A stretch of DNA of 64,000 nucleotides from Clostridiales bacterium (GTDB lineage Bacteria; Bacillota; Clostridia; Lachnospirales; Lachnospiraceae). The notes under the pieces were generated by a model. That model did no database searches, was not told the origin of the DNA, and saw only the letters and a program-made list of their open reading frames with translations. The first letter of the stretch is position 1, and every line of letters begins with the position of its first letter. The position numbers were made by a program, and so were the translations under genes. The stretch spans positions 62,001-126,000 of the forward strand of contig JAHAJA010000007.1 of assembly GCA_018372435.1 (NCBI GenBank), in the 5' to 3' direction. Positions 8,198 to 16,550 of this stretch are shown here, one piece after another.

Positions 8198-9855
8198 GTA
8201 ACCACCTCCCCAAAATAATCTGCTGCAACACTTTGTAATACTTCACCATTCTTGATTTCTAATACGTAATCATATTGTTCCGATATACCCTCATAGTATC
8301 TATGACTAATAGCTACTACAGTCTGTGGCAGAGATAGGAATACCTTCTCTATCTCACGTCCAAGTTCTTCATTCAAACTTGAAGTTCCTTCATCAACGAA
8401 TAAGATCTCTGAATCTTTGGCAATGGCTCTTGCAATAGAGATTCTTTGTCTTTGTCCTCCAGAAAGATTCTTGCCGTTTTCTTTTAATACCTGATCTAAA
8501 CCATGTTCTTGACTTGATACTAATTCCGATAAATCACAAGCCTCTACCGCTTTTTGAATCAGATTATCAGGAATCTCCTTATATAAGGTGATATTATTTC
8601 GAATCGAATCTTCGAACAAGAATACGTTTTGGTATATGAATGATACTTTATCATGAAAAGTACGTTCTTTTATTCTCTTATAATCTACGCCATCCGCTAA
8701 GATCTGCCCATCATAGTTATCATACGTCATAGATAGTAAGTTCATTAACGTAGATTTGCCTGCACCACTAACACCTTTGATTAGATACTTCTTGCCTTTT
8801 TCTATCACAAAATTGGCATGTTGTAGAATCTCTTTGTCTCCATAGTTAAAAGACACGTCTCTTACTTCAATTTGTTGATTGATAGTGAATTCTTCTGTCT
8901 TTTCATTATCACTTTCATCTACTGACTCACTATCTTCTTCATCGTCCTTGGTAATCTTCTCATAAATCTTCGCAGAAGCCTTGACCTTATTCCATAAAGG
9001 GAACGCTTCAATCAGATTAAATGACATCATCGCTCCTAATTGAAATACTATTGCTGCATTTGTTAATGTCATTCCCTTATTAAAATTAAGACATAAATAT
9101 AACATCAGAAAACAAGAAATAACGTAACCAATTACATTAATTAAGTTTTTCTGGCATTCCGCAAAGATATTGAAGATATATTTCCTAAGCTCTAACTTAC
9201 GCAGTCCATCTAAACTCTTATGTAAGAATTTATCGTCCATACGGTTTAACTTAAGTATCTCAAGACCTTGAAAAGTATTATTGATGTTAGTCGTAAATAC
9301 TTCATTTTGCATTGATACTTCTTCTTGTAATGTCACTGTTTTCTTAGAGAAGAAATGAGATATTATATACAAGATTGCTGAAGCAATCACCATATATCCG
9401 GCTAACACTGGTTCTAAAAAAAGTAATGCAATAAAACTTAGAATAAACATTCCCGTATTAATTAAGAAATTTAATAAGCTTACAAAAAAGCTCTCCTCAA
9501 ATGTGTTAATATCATTAACCAAATTAGATAAGTACACATCTTTAGATTTTCTACTAAACTGCTTAAATGACATTCGCATGATTTTATCAAATGCCTGCTT
9601 TCTTACTTCAAGAATAATATCTCTCATAAATCCAATACGTAGTAACCTTGAAATAATAAAATTAACTACGTTATATAGCCCTGCTAAGATTGCAATCCAA
9701 ATAATCTTATTCAAATCAGCATCTGCACCTTGCTCAATAACTCCCAATATAACAGAGAATGTTATAATCTGTACAAAATGATCTACGATAAACAAAAATG
9801 AAGCAAACAGATACTGTACAAACTTTCCTCTCTTATTCCATAATAGCTCTCTCAT
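8191..9855 (-). CDS. ABC exporter half-transporter, subunit A
   Basis: A 554-residue partner of the downstream exporter subunit: a type I transmembrane domain (about 1-300), an acidic linker (about 315-330), then an ATPase with Walker A GVSGAGKST, signature LSGGQRQR, Walker B ILFVDEG and switch histidine AISH. The D-loop reads SSLN rather than SALD, so the usual aspartate is replaced. I start it at the ATG after AGGGGG; the in-frame GTG five codons upstream overlaps that ribosome site. It is first in the operon, with a promoter-like region and a 12-bp palindrome upstream. Confidence 0.92.
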   Translation of the reverse strand: MRELLWNKRGKFVQYLFASFLFIVDHFVQIITFSVILGVIEQGADADLNKIIWIAILAGLYNVVNFIISRLLRIGFMRDIILEVRKQAFDKIMRMSFKQFSRKSKDVYLSNLVNDINTFEESFFVSLLNFLINTGMFILSFIALLFLEPVLAGYMVIASAILYIISHFFSKKTVTLQEEVSMQNEVFTTNINNTFQGLEILKLNRMDDKFLHKSLDGLRKLELRKYIFNIFAECQKNLINVIGYVISCFLMLYLCLNFNKGMTLTNAAIVFQLGAMMSFNLIEAFPLWNKVKASAKIYEKITKDDEEDSESVDESDNEKTEEFTINQQIEVRDVSFNYGDKEILQHANFVIEKGKKYLIKGVSGAGKSTLMNLLSMTYDNYDGQILADGVDYKRIKERTFHDKVSFIYQNVFLFEDSIRNNITLYKEIPDNLIQKAVEACDLSELVSSQEHGLDQVLKENGKNLSGGQRQRISIARAIAKDSEILFVDEGTSSLNEELGREIEKVFLSLPQTVVAISHRYYEGISEQYDYVLEIKNGEVLQSVAADYFGEVVTC

Positions 9856-9900
9856 CGAATTCCCCCTCACTTTCAGTTAAATAAGCTATATTCTCCCTTG

Positions 9901-9967
9901 CAGTGTATATACTACCATAAGCTATTCTACAATGCAATATAGTATTTAATAAAAGTGACAATTGTCA
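9901..9967 (-). promoter_or_regulatory. promoter and palindrome upstream of the ABC exporter operon
   Basis: Reading towards the exporter, TTGCAT and TAGTAT are separated by 17 bp and fit -35 and -10 elements (within about 9912-9942). Upstream lies the perfect 12-bp palindrome TGACAATTGTCA (9956-9967), flanked by partly matching ATATTGC/GCAATAT arms, a plausible operator. No regulator gene adjoins it. Confidence 0.45.
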
Positions 9968-10047
9968 TATTACTATGTGTATATTGCATGTGCCTTGGCA
10001 TAAGGAATCCCAATTTGAACTACAATTTTTGGATCTAGTGCTACTAT

Positions 10048-11025
10048 CTACATTTCTTTCGCGTAATCTCTACCATAAGATTCTTTCTCCCATGAGATAA
10101 AAACCTCTAATTCCCAATAATATCTTGGAATTACTGCCTTTTTCTCATATCCAATACTACGATAATATTGCTGATCCCCACCTAGCATACCTGTACAAGT
10201 AGGAGATAGTTTCATAACTCGATTAGCTGCTTCATGTAGGAGTGCTGTAGCAATCCCTTTTCGTCTCTCCCACCATACCACTCCAAGCGGTTCCAACTCA
10301 CAATATGGCATCCCATCAACATACCAGATAATTGCCATAGCAACTGGTCTTTTCAATTCATCAAGAACGCAGATATCTAGGTCTTTTCTGTAATGTTTCA
10401 TAAGGCGTAAATCATGAAAAGCTTGCTCCCCATGTTCACATGCATAGTCATCTGCTCCATATCCAAAAGATAATCTATGTGTATTAGAAAGATAAAAATC
10501 TGGTGTTGAATTTCCATCTGCAAAGGTATACCCCTCAGGTAGTTTGACCTCAAAAGACTCTTCCTTAAAAGGTAGAATGTATAATGATTCGCCCCATTCT
10601 TCTTTTGTAAATCCTGATTTTCCAACCAATTCTAATAGGGTTTGATTCCATTCTGGCACATGAAGTTTTACATATCTTGTCCGTCTATCCTCTTTTATTC
10701 CAGATGCATTCGTCTTAGCAAATCGAATCATCTCTATTAAAAGCTCTCTATCTTCTCCACGATCCTGTGAATCAAACAGGAAGAAAACCTCGCCATCATA
10801 ATTCCCCTCATTCATTACAGCTGCAACGATTTTACCATCTTCTTTGTATACCCCAACTGTATGCTCAAAGGCATGATAACGACCTGTGAAAGCGGGATGT
10901 AATCCAAACACAAACTCTTGTCTACTAAGTCCCCAAACAGGATATTCCAGGTTATAAGATGCTAATACCAACTGTTCAATCTCTTCAAAATCTTCTTTCT
11001 TATAAAAACTAAATTCATAACGCAC
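10048..11025 (-). CDS. tandem GNAT-family N-acetyltransferase
   Basis: A protein of about 325 residues made of two GNAT domains. The second (about 155-320) has the acetyl-CoA loop VVWWERRKGIATALLHEA; the first (about 5-150) is more diverged. Such double-domain proteins acetylate small amines, but the substrate here is unknown. An ATG at 11043 is in frame, yet the ribosome site AGGGGGA falls inside that reading. The GTG at 11025, correctly spaced after it, is therefore the better start. The gene is monocistronic, downstream of the flavodoxin-ferredoxin gene. Confidence 0.82.
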   Translation of the reverse strand: MRYEFSFYKKEDFEEIEQLVLASYNLEYPVWGLSRQEFVFGLHPAFTGRYHAFEHTVGVYKEDGKIVAAVMNEGNYDGEVFFLFDSQDRGEDRELLIEMIRFAKTNASGIKEDRRTRYVKLHVPEWNQTLLELVGKSGFTKEEWGESLYILPFKEESFEVKLPEGYTFADGNSTPDFYLSNTHRLSFGYGADDYACEHGEQAFHDLRLMKHYRKDLDICVLDELKRPVAMAIIWYVDGMPYCELEPLGVVWWERRKGIATALLHEAANRVMKLSPTCTGMLGGDQQYYRSIGYEKKAVIPRYYWELEVFISWEKESYGRDYAKEM

Positions 11026-11111
11026 TTGTATTCCCCCTAACATTGAATCATAGTTACAACGATTATCTATCTACACTTGTATATTCTAGCATAGCAACCC
11101 TTTAACCGTAA

Positions 11112-11143
11112 ATGACAGGAACAATTATAACTGTTCCTGTCAT
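11112..11143 (-). terminator. hairpin after the flavodoxin-ferredoxin gene
   Basis: A perfect 12-bp stem, ATGACAGGAACA against TGTTCCTGTCAT with an 8-nt loop, lies 80 nt beyond the stop at 11223. The T tract on the minus strand is short, so termination may be incomplete. Confidence 0.6.
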
Positions 11144-11222
11144 AGTTCTTAAATGTTAAGTCAAAGGGATTAAATTAATACCATACACTACACCCTTATA
11201 CCTTACATCATTATACCTTTCA

Positions 11223-11972
11223 TCATAACTTCATTGCATTATAGCGATTTCTTCCCTTTGTTTTCTTCTTATATTCAATTGCTTCCTCTGGGCATCTACA
11301 TATACACGCCATACAATGAGTACAATTACTTCCCCACTGAGGTTTTCCCTCTACTAACTGTATATTATTTAAGGGACATAACTGAGCACATTTACCGCAA
11401 CTAATACATTGATCCGTGCTATGAAACCCCTTCGCACTGACAAACATGGAATAAAACATCGTGTTAATTATTCCACTCTTCGTTCTTCCCATGAATGGAA
11501 CTTTCTCCTCCTTAAGTTCCCTGCTATTCTTAATTGATTCTGCTACAAGGTTAATATTCTCCTTTGCCTTCTCCACGATTACTCTAGCTTCTTCATCCTG
11601 TGTCGGATTGTACATAACAATATAATTGTCTGGCATCACAATAGCGGCAAATCCCTTAAGATTAAAGTCCTTTTCTTTGCATAGTTTCTTCACATACTGT
11701 ATCGCATCTCCAGTTTCTGCTCCGCAAGTCAGTATAAAGTAAACATCTTTTGTTCCAGTAAATTGTGTGTTTCTTATATATTCTTCTATTACCCTTGGTA
11801 TCCTCCAAGCATATGTAGGACAGACAAACACAAATGGGTTTTCCGATTGTAAGGGATCACTTGTTCCTTTTTTTAATTGCTCGTTCATTGACACGATTTC
11901 ATCCTTCGTAATTGATTGAATCATCTCTGCCGCATAGCTACTATTTCCTGTACCTGTAAAATATAAAATCAT
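11223..11972 (-). CDS. EFR1-type flavodoxin-ferredoxin fusion protein
   Basis: A 249-residue cytoplasmic electron carrier. Residues 1-150 form a flavodoxin domain whose FMN phosphate loop is TGTGNSSYAAE; residues 180-240 form a ferredoxin domain with two [4Fe-4S] motifs, CISCGKCAQLCP and CTHCMACICRCP. The FMN and cluster domains in one chain suggest electron transfer between ferredoxin and a partner oxidoreductase. GGAG precedes the ATG. It appears to be transcribed alone. Proteins of this kind are common in Clostridia and their partners are mostly undefined. Confidence 0.88.
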   Translation of the reverse strand: MILYFTGTGNSSYAAEMIQSITKDEIVSMNEQLKKGTSDPLQSENPFVFVCPTYAWRIPRVIEEYIRNTQFTGTKDVYFILTCGAETGDAIQYVKKLCKEKDFNLKGFAAIVMPDNYIVMYNPTQDEEARVIVEKAKENINLVAESIKNSRELKEEKVPFMGRTKSGIINTMFYSMFVSAKGFHSTDQCISCGKCAQLCPLNNIQLVEGKPQWGSNCTHCMACICRCPEEAIEYKKKTKGRNRYNAMKL

Positions 11973-12103
11973 ATCTTATCTCCGTTTCTTTATTCTCTCA
12001 CAATTATATCATAAGCCTCTATTTTTCTGCAATCATCGTAAGCCACTCAGTCTCATTACTATCTGATTCACCAGTTAAAAGTCTACTTTTCCTTGACATA
12101 AAA

Positions 12104-12152
12104 ATACCCCCACATAGGACTTTTATATTTCATTGTCCTATATGAGGGTAGC
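12104..12152 (-). terminator. terminator hairpin after the small secreted-peptide gene
   Basis: On the minus strand CCCTCATATAGGAC pairs with GTCCTATGTGGGGG using G-T pairs, followed by TATTTTTATG. It lies 30-75 nt beyond the stop of the small peptide gene and fits its terminator. Its 3' arm also carries a GGGGG seven bases ahead of an ATG that opens a 26-codon frame (12019-12099), which I do not call a gene. Confidence 0.65.
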
Positions 12153-12180
12153 ATATCACTTTTGCTGTATTATCTAAATT

Positions 12181-12387
12181 TTATTCTGAATCAGTTCCAT
12201 TTGCGTATTTCTGATTGTACTTGTCTAATGATAATAGATTATCATCTTCTAATTGTTGATAAACATTGTTGTAATCAGAAATTGATAACTTATCATCATT
12301 ATTTAGTTTTTCTTCTTGAGCTAATACAGTTATAGCGGAAGAAAATATTAGTATTATAGTTAACGATAGACCTAAAATTATTTTTAT
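12181..12387 (-). CDS. small secreted peptide with apparent AUA start
   Basis: A 68-codon frame gives a textbook Sec signal peptide (a lysine, then a run of I, L and S ending in AITVLA) and a 45-residue acidic mature part rich in N, D, Q and Y that ends in NGTDSE. GGAGGT lies six bases before codon 1, which is ATA. There is no in-frame ATG, GTG or TTG near it. The gene has its own promoter and terminator. Either it uses a rare non-canonical start or an ATG has mutated to ATA and silenced it. I do not recognise the family. Confidence 0.5.
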   Translation of the reverse strand: MKIILGLSLTIILIFSSAITVLAQEEKLNNDDKLSISDYNNVYQQLEDDNLLSLDKYNQKYANGTDSE

Positions 12388-12445
12388 ATTGCTACCTCCT
12401 AGTAAAAACGTCCACCCATAAATAGGTTGATTTATAGTTAGTTTT

Positions 12446-12476
12446 ATTATACACCAAATACTGTAAAAAAGCTCAA
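12446..12476 (-). promoter_or_regulatory. promoter of the small secreted-peptide gene
   Basis: A perfect TATAAT -10 (12446-12451, minus strand) has TTGAGC 19 bp upstream (12471-12476). It lies about 60 nt before the start of the peptide gene and just after the end of the importer operon, so the peptide can be expressed independently. Confidence 0.5.
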
Positions 12477-12489
12477 TAAAAATTTCATT

Positions 12490-13239
12490 CTATAGACTAC
12501 TCCATCTACAAATCTTATCCGCAATTATATCAATAGAAACAAAAAGAATAAACCCAACAATTGAGATTACTATAATTCCAAGATACATATCAATATAATT
12601 AATTCTTGACCAAGCATCTAGAATATAATAGCCCATTCCATACTTTGTACCATATGCCTCTATGAAAAACAAGATGGATACTGCTGTTCCAAGAGACACT
12701 CTAATATTAGTAAGTAACTCTGGTAGAATCGCTGGTAATGTGACATGACGTATAATCTGTCTCTTATTAGCTCCCGCACTCCTAGTCACTTGATACATGG
12801 TTCTGTCTATATGTGATACACTATCTCTAACGGAGACAATAACCTGAAAAACAATAATCAAAAATATGATTGCTATCTTAGATCCATCGCGCATGCCCCA
12901 TAATAACATAGTAACTGGCAACAGCGCAGTCTTTGGAATTGGATAACTAAAATAAATCAATGGATATAATATTTTATTTGCCAGTTTTGAATAACCCATT
13001 AGTATTCCAATTGGTATCCCGACCAAAAGTGAAAGAAGCAGTCCTAATCCAATTCTTTTTAAACTTGCTCCAATATGAATATATATATTATCTTCAAAGA
13101 TAGTAGGAAACTGCTTATAGACTAGAATAGGATTCGGAATAACATTAATATCTAATAGTGTGGATGCCAGCCACCACAATAGATTGATTAATAAAAAACC
13201 TTGTACAAAAATTATACCATGTTTAATAAGTCTATTCAC
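12490..13239 (-). CDS. ABC importer permease, SsuC/TauC-type
   Basis: A 249-residue membrane protein with about six transmembrane segments. The cytoplasmic EAA loop, SAGANKRQIIRHVTLPAILPE, contacts the ATPase; this is the BPD_transp_1 family used for sulfonates, nitrate, thiamine precursors and other small anions. It starts with GTG after GGGGG and overlaps the ATPase gene by 8 nt. It is the last gene of the ubiD-ubiA-ubiX-importer operon. The substrate is not known; the context suggests an aromatic acid. Confidence 0.9.
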   Translation of the reverse strand: MNRLIKHGIIFVQGFLLINLLWWLASTLLDINVIPNPILVYKQFPTIFEDNIYIHIGASLKRIGLGLLLSLLVGIPIGILMGYSKLANKILYPLIYFSYPIPKTALLPVTMLLWGMRDGSKIAIIFLIIVFQVIVSVRDSVSHIDRTMYQVTRSAGANKRQIIRHVTLPAILPELLTNIRVSLGTAVSILFFIEAYGTKYGMGYYILDAWSRINYIDMYLGIIVISIVGFILFVSIDIIADKICRWSSL

Positions 13240-14011
13240 TTGTCTGTTCCCCCACTTCTGTCTTAATCAATTGCTTTCGCAGTAGTTGTTTTGCAGCAAG
13301 GTACTCTAAACTTTGTGGGCTCAGCTGTCCAAAGTAAGGATTATCCATCTGGTGTTTGATATTACCCCTATCTGTTCCCATAACGATTATTCTATTCCCT
13401 AGATAAAGAGCTTCTTCAATACTATGTGTAACTAATACTGTGGTAGGTTTATGCTGATTCCATATCTTTAAAAATAACTCTCTCGCTTCTTCACGAGTGA
13501 TTTCATCTAATGCAGAAAACGGTTCATCCATCAACAATAGATCTGGACGCATAATAAAGGCTCTTGCAATTGCAGCTCTTTGCACCTGTCCACCACTTAA
13601 TTCTTTTGGATATTTGTGAAGTAACTCTTCAATGTCTAGAGACTTATAGATGTTAGTTATTTCTTTAATTCGGCTCTCATTCACCTGTTCTTTACGGATT
13701 TTCAACGGTAATAAACAATTCTCTTTTACCGTCTTCCAAGGAAGCAATCCGCAGTTTTGTGGAATAATTCCAATCTTATGAATCTTCGGATTCAAGGGTT
13801 TACTTTTTTGTTCTTTTACATAGACTATGTCTCCACTTGCAGAAGTTATGGTTCCAGCAAGCGTATTGACCAAGGTTGATTTACCGCAACCGGAAGCTCC
13901 TAGAATCACTACCGACTCTCCCTGTTCTATCTGTAAAGAGAAGTTATTGATCACGTTTATTGTTTCTTTTTTCCTCTTATAGTTTATGGATACATTTTTC
14001 AATAGAAGCAT
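13232..14011 (-). CDS. ABC importer ATPase, SsuB/TauB-type
   Basis: A 259-residue ATP-binding subunit with Walker A GASGCGKST, Q-loop IPQNCG, signature LSGGQVQR, Walker B LLLMDEPFSALD and switch histidine VTHS. It energises the adjacent permease and lipoprotein binding protein. The ATG at 14011 is used; an in-frame GTG three codons earlier (14020) is also open. The coding end overlaps the permease start by 8 nt, and 45 nt separate it from the binding-protein gene, consistent with one transcript. Confidence 0.93.
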   Translation of the reverse strand: MLLLKNVSINYKRKKETINVINNFSLQIEQGESVVILGASGCGKSTLVNTLAGTITSASGDIVYVKEQKSKPLNPKIHKIGIIPQNCGLLPWKTVKENCLLPLKIRKEQVNESRIKEITNIYKSLDIEELLHKYPKELSGGQVQRAAIARAFIMRPDLLLMDEPFSALDEITREEARELFLKIWNQHKPTTVLVTHSIEEALYLGNRIIVMGTDRGNIKHQMDNPYFGQLSPQSLEYLAAKQLLRKQLIKTEVGEQTSE

Positions 14012-14065
14012 ATTCTTCACCGCTTAATCTAAGATTTTATGTTACTATTCTAAACTGCAACTATA

Positions 14066-15076
14066 TTATTTAGATACATCATAAACTAATTGATCATAAG
14101 TAAGTGAAGAACTACATAATCCCTTTTCACTTGCCCAAGTAATCGCTGCTTCTACTCCTTCTTTTGATGGAAGTTCATTCGTTCTGAATTTTCCTAATTT
14201 GATTTTTCCACTCATCTCTTCTGGATATCCTGCTGCTTCAATTACAGCTTCTTCGTATTCTGAAATATCAGTATTATTCATATACTCAACAGCTTCATTG
14301 TAAGCTTTATAAAAATCGCTAATAGCATCTGCTTTTTCGTCTATAGCAGTTTGTGTGAAAGCACTAATTGCAGGATATAGGCCATATTCACTGGCGCTAC
14401 CTAAATTAATGGCACCACTTTCAAGTGCTAATGAAGCAAATGGTTCTGGCATTAAACCAAGATCGATTTTATCATTACGTAAAAGTTCAAATCTATCTGG
14501 AATTCTATCTACGATTTCTTTTTTTACATCATTACTTTCAAAATTATTACTCTCTAATATCTTATCTAAAGTGTAATCAATTAATGTGTTCTCTGAGATA
14601 GCGATACTTTTACCCTTAATCTGGCTTATATCTGTAATTCCTGAATTCTTACCTGCAAGAAGAACAAAATCACCATCAGTACTTCCAGTAATCTTAACAT
14701 CTAAATTAGCATTCTGATACATACATACCGCAATAAGATCTGCCAAGAATCCGTCTAATTCTCCTGCTTGCAATGCCGCATCTCTATCTTTTGCTGACTT
14801 AAAAACTTCAAACTGTATGTCAAGATTATATTTGTCAGCTAATCCGTTTTTTTCAATCAATACAAAAGGAATTGCATCAGTTGAAGATATCATCCCAATA
14901 CGTAACACAGTTTTTTCTACTGCATCTGAATCTGGTGTTTGTGTCTCCTCAGTTGTTTCTGTCTTCTCTACATTATCCTTTTGATTGTTATTATTCGTCT
15001 CATTTTTCTTTGCACATCCAGTAATTAAGAATACCATTACTAATAACAATGCAATTACTTTACTATTTCTTTTCAT
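14066..15076 (-). CDS. ABC importer substrate-binding lipoprotein, NMT1/SsuA-like
   Basis: A 336-residue lipoprotein (lipobox LITGC, cysteine near residue 21) followed by an N/E/T-rich linker and a periplasmic-binding fold starting at LRIGMISSTDAIPF. Segments such as ELDGFLADLIA and GLMPEPFASLAL are typical of the SsuA/NMT1 group. Its ATG lies one base after the ubiX stop, so translation is probably coupled to ubiX. That coupling is the main reason to think the imported compound is the substrate of UbiA/UbiD. Ligand specificity cannot be read from the sequence. Confidence 0.9.
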   Translation of the reverse strand: MKRNSKVIALLLVMVFLITGCAKKNETNNNNQKDNVEKTETTEETQTPDSDAVEKTVLRIGMISSTDAIPFVLIEKNGLADKYNLDIQFEVFKSAKDRDAALQAGELDGFLADLIAVCMYQNANLDVKITGSTDGDFVLLAGKNSGITDISQIKGKSIAISENTLIDYTLDKILESNNFESNDVKKEIVDRIPDRFELLRNDKIDLGLMPEPFASLALESGAINLGSASEYGLYPAISAFTQTAIDEKADAISDFYKAYNEAVEYMNNTDISEYEEAVIEAAGYPEEMSGKIKLGKFRTNELPSKEGVEAAITWASEKGLCSSSLTYDQLVYDVSK

Positions 15077-15077
15077 T

Positions 15078-15665
15078 CTAGTTCTTACCTTTCCATCTCT
15101 TATAATTATTATTATCTATTCCTATACAATCCAGAGTCTTTCCAACTATATGATTAATAATATCCTCTAATGTTTTAGGATGATTGTAAAACCCTGGCAT
15201 CGCTGGCAAAATTGTCACTCCAACCTTTGAGAGTTCATACATGTTTTTTAGATGAATGGTTGAGAGTGGTGTTTCTCTCGGTACAATCACTAATTTTCTT
15301 TGTTCTTTAATCATTACATCTGCTGCACGAGTTAACAGGGATTTCGTTACACCATTTGCTATCTCAGCCATAGTAGACATAGAACAAGGAATAATAATCA
15401 TACCATCGCAGCGGTATGATCCGCTAGCAACTGCGGAGAACATATTATTATTATCTTCTAAGGTAATCGTAGTATCAGGAGATTTGTCATTCCAAAGCTT
15501 AATTTGCTCTTCTAAGACAACTCCTGTTTCATACTTAAGCACTTGACTACCATGTTCCGATGCTATGACATGTATTTCTATTTCATATTCCAGTAAAACT
15601 TCAATTAAGCGAAGGAAATAGGCACTACCACTTGCTCCGGTAAGCCCTATTATAATTTTTTTCAT
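15078..15665 (-). CDS. ubiX: UbiX/Pad1-type flavin prenyltransferase
   Basis: A 195-residue flavoprotein that builds prenylated FMN from FMN and dimethylallyl phosphate, the cofactor of UbiD decarboxylases. Family features are the N-terminal GLTGASGSAY loop, the IIPCSMSTMAEIANG segment, the VPRETPLS motif and the LPAMPGFYNHP tail. It lies downstream of ubiD and ubiA in one operon and 1 nt before the binding-protein gene. The pairing with ubiD strongly supports the assignment. In futalosine-pathway bacteria the equivalent protein is called MqnM. Confidence 0.93.
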   Translation of the reverse strand: MKKIIIGLTGASGSAYFLRLIEVLLEYEIEIHVIASEHGSQVLKYETGVVLEEQIKLWNDKSPDTTITLEDNNNMFSAVASGSYRCDGMIIIPCSMSTMAEIANGVTKSLLTRAADVMIKEQRKLVIVPRETPLSTIHLKNMYELSKVGVTILPAMPGFYNHPKTLEDIINHIVGKTLDCIGIDNNNYKRWKGKN

Positions 15666-15680
15666 ACTATACCTCGAATT

Positions 15681-16550
15681 TTATATAAATGCATCTGCAA
15701 GTCCAAATACTAGTAAAACAATACTAACAATTTGGTTGATACTGTAGGATGCTATATTAACGTTTGTTAGGTTTGTAGGTGATACTATCTTATATTCTGC
15801 AATAAATAATCCGGCAATAAGGAATAAGCCTAGATAGTAAATAATTCCGAATTGTGGAACCAATATTCCAATCACTAATAGGCATAATAAAGTGACGATA
15901 TGAAAAAGTTTGGCAATCAACAAAGCACCTGCTACACCAAACTTTGCAGGAATGGAATGTAGCCCATTCTCTCTATCAAAATCATAATCCTGAGAACCAT
16001 ATATAACATCAAACCCAGCAACCCATAGAGTATTAGCAGCTCCCATAAACAATGGAACTAAGCTCAATTCCCCTGTAATCGCTAGCCAAGCACCAACTGG
16101 TGCACAAGCACAAGTAACTCCCAGTACTAAATGGCACAAATATGTGAAACGTTTACAATACGAGTAGATAATCATTAAGAATAGGGCAATTGGAGACAGT
16201 AATAAACAAATCCAGTTCAACTTGTATGCACCAAATAGCATAACTAAAAAACATACCGCTGTAAATATAATTACTTCTGTTTTTTTCATCTCTCCTTTTG
16301 GTAATTGGCGCCCAGCAGTCCTTGGATTGCGTGCATCAATCTCCGCATCAATCACTCGATTAATGGCATTGGCACCTGTTCTGGCCCCCATAAAGCATAC
16401 TAAAATACATATCAAGGTTGAAATCTCAGGTAACCCCTTTGCTGCTATTACCATTGAAACAAGTGCAAAACTTAAAGAAAATATTGTATGTGAAAACATA
16501 ACAAGTTTACCATACTCTTTTAATTTATTAATTATTTTCACCAATACCAT
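15681..16550 (-). CDS. ubiA: UbiA-family aromatic prenyltransferase
   Basis: A membrane prenyltransferase of about 289 residues with eight or nine hydrophobic helices. The first aspartate motif is NRVIDAEID (N-x3-D-x3-D, about residues 64-72) followed by ARNPRTAGR; the second is YGSQDYDFDRE. Both bind Mg-diphosphate of a polyprenyl donor. The ATG at 16550 matches the usual distance to FSHTIF; an in-frame ATG at 16568 gives six more residues. It overlaps ubiD by 23-41 nt. The ubiD-ubiA-ubiX order recalls MqnL-MqnP-MqnM of the futalosine menaquinone pathway. Confidence 0.92.
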   Translation of the reverse strand: MVLVKIINKLKEYGKLVMFSHTIFSLSFALVSMVIAAKGLPEISTLICILVCFMGARTGANAINRVIDAEIDARNPRTAGRQLPKGEMKKTEVIIFTAVCFLVMLFGAYKLNWICLLLSPIALFLMIIYSYCKRFTYLCHLVLGVTCACAPVGAWLAITGELSLVPLFMGAANTLWVAGFDVIYGSQDYDFDRENGLHSIPAKFGVAGALLIAKLFHIVTLLCLLVIGILVPQFGIIYYLGLFLIAGLFIAEYKIVSPTNLTNVNIASYSINQIVSIVLLVFGLADAFI

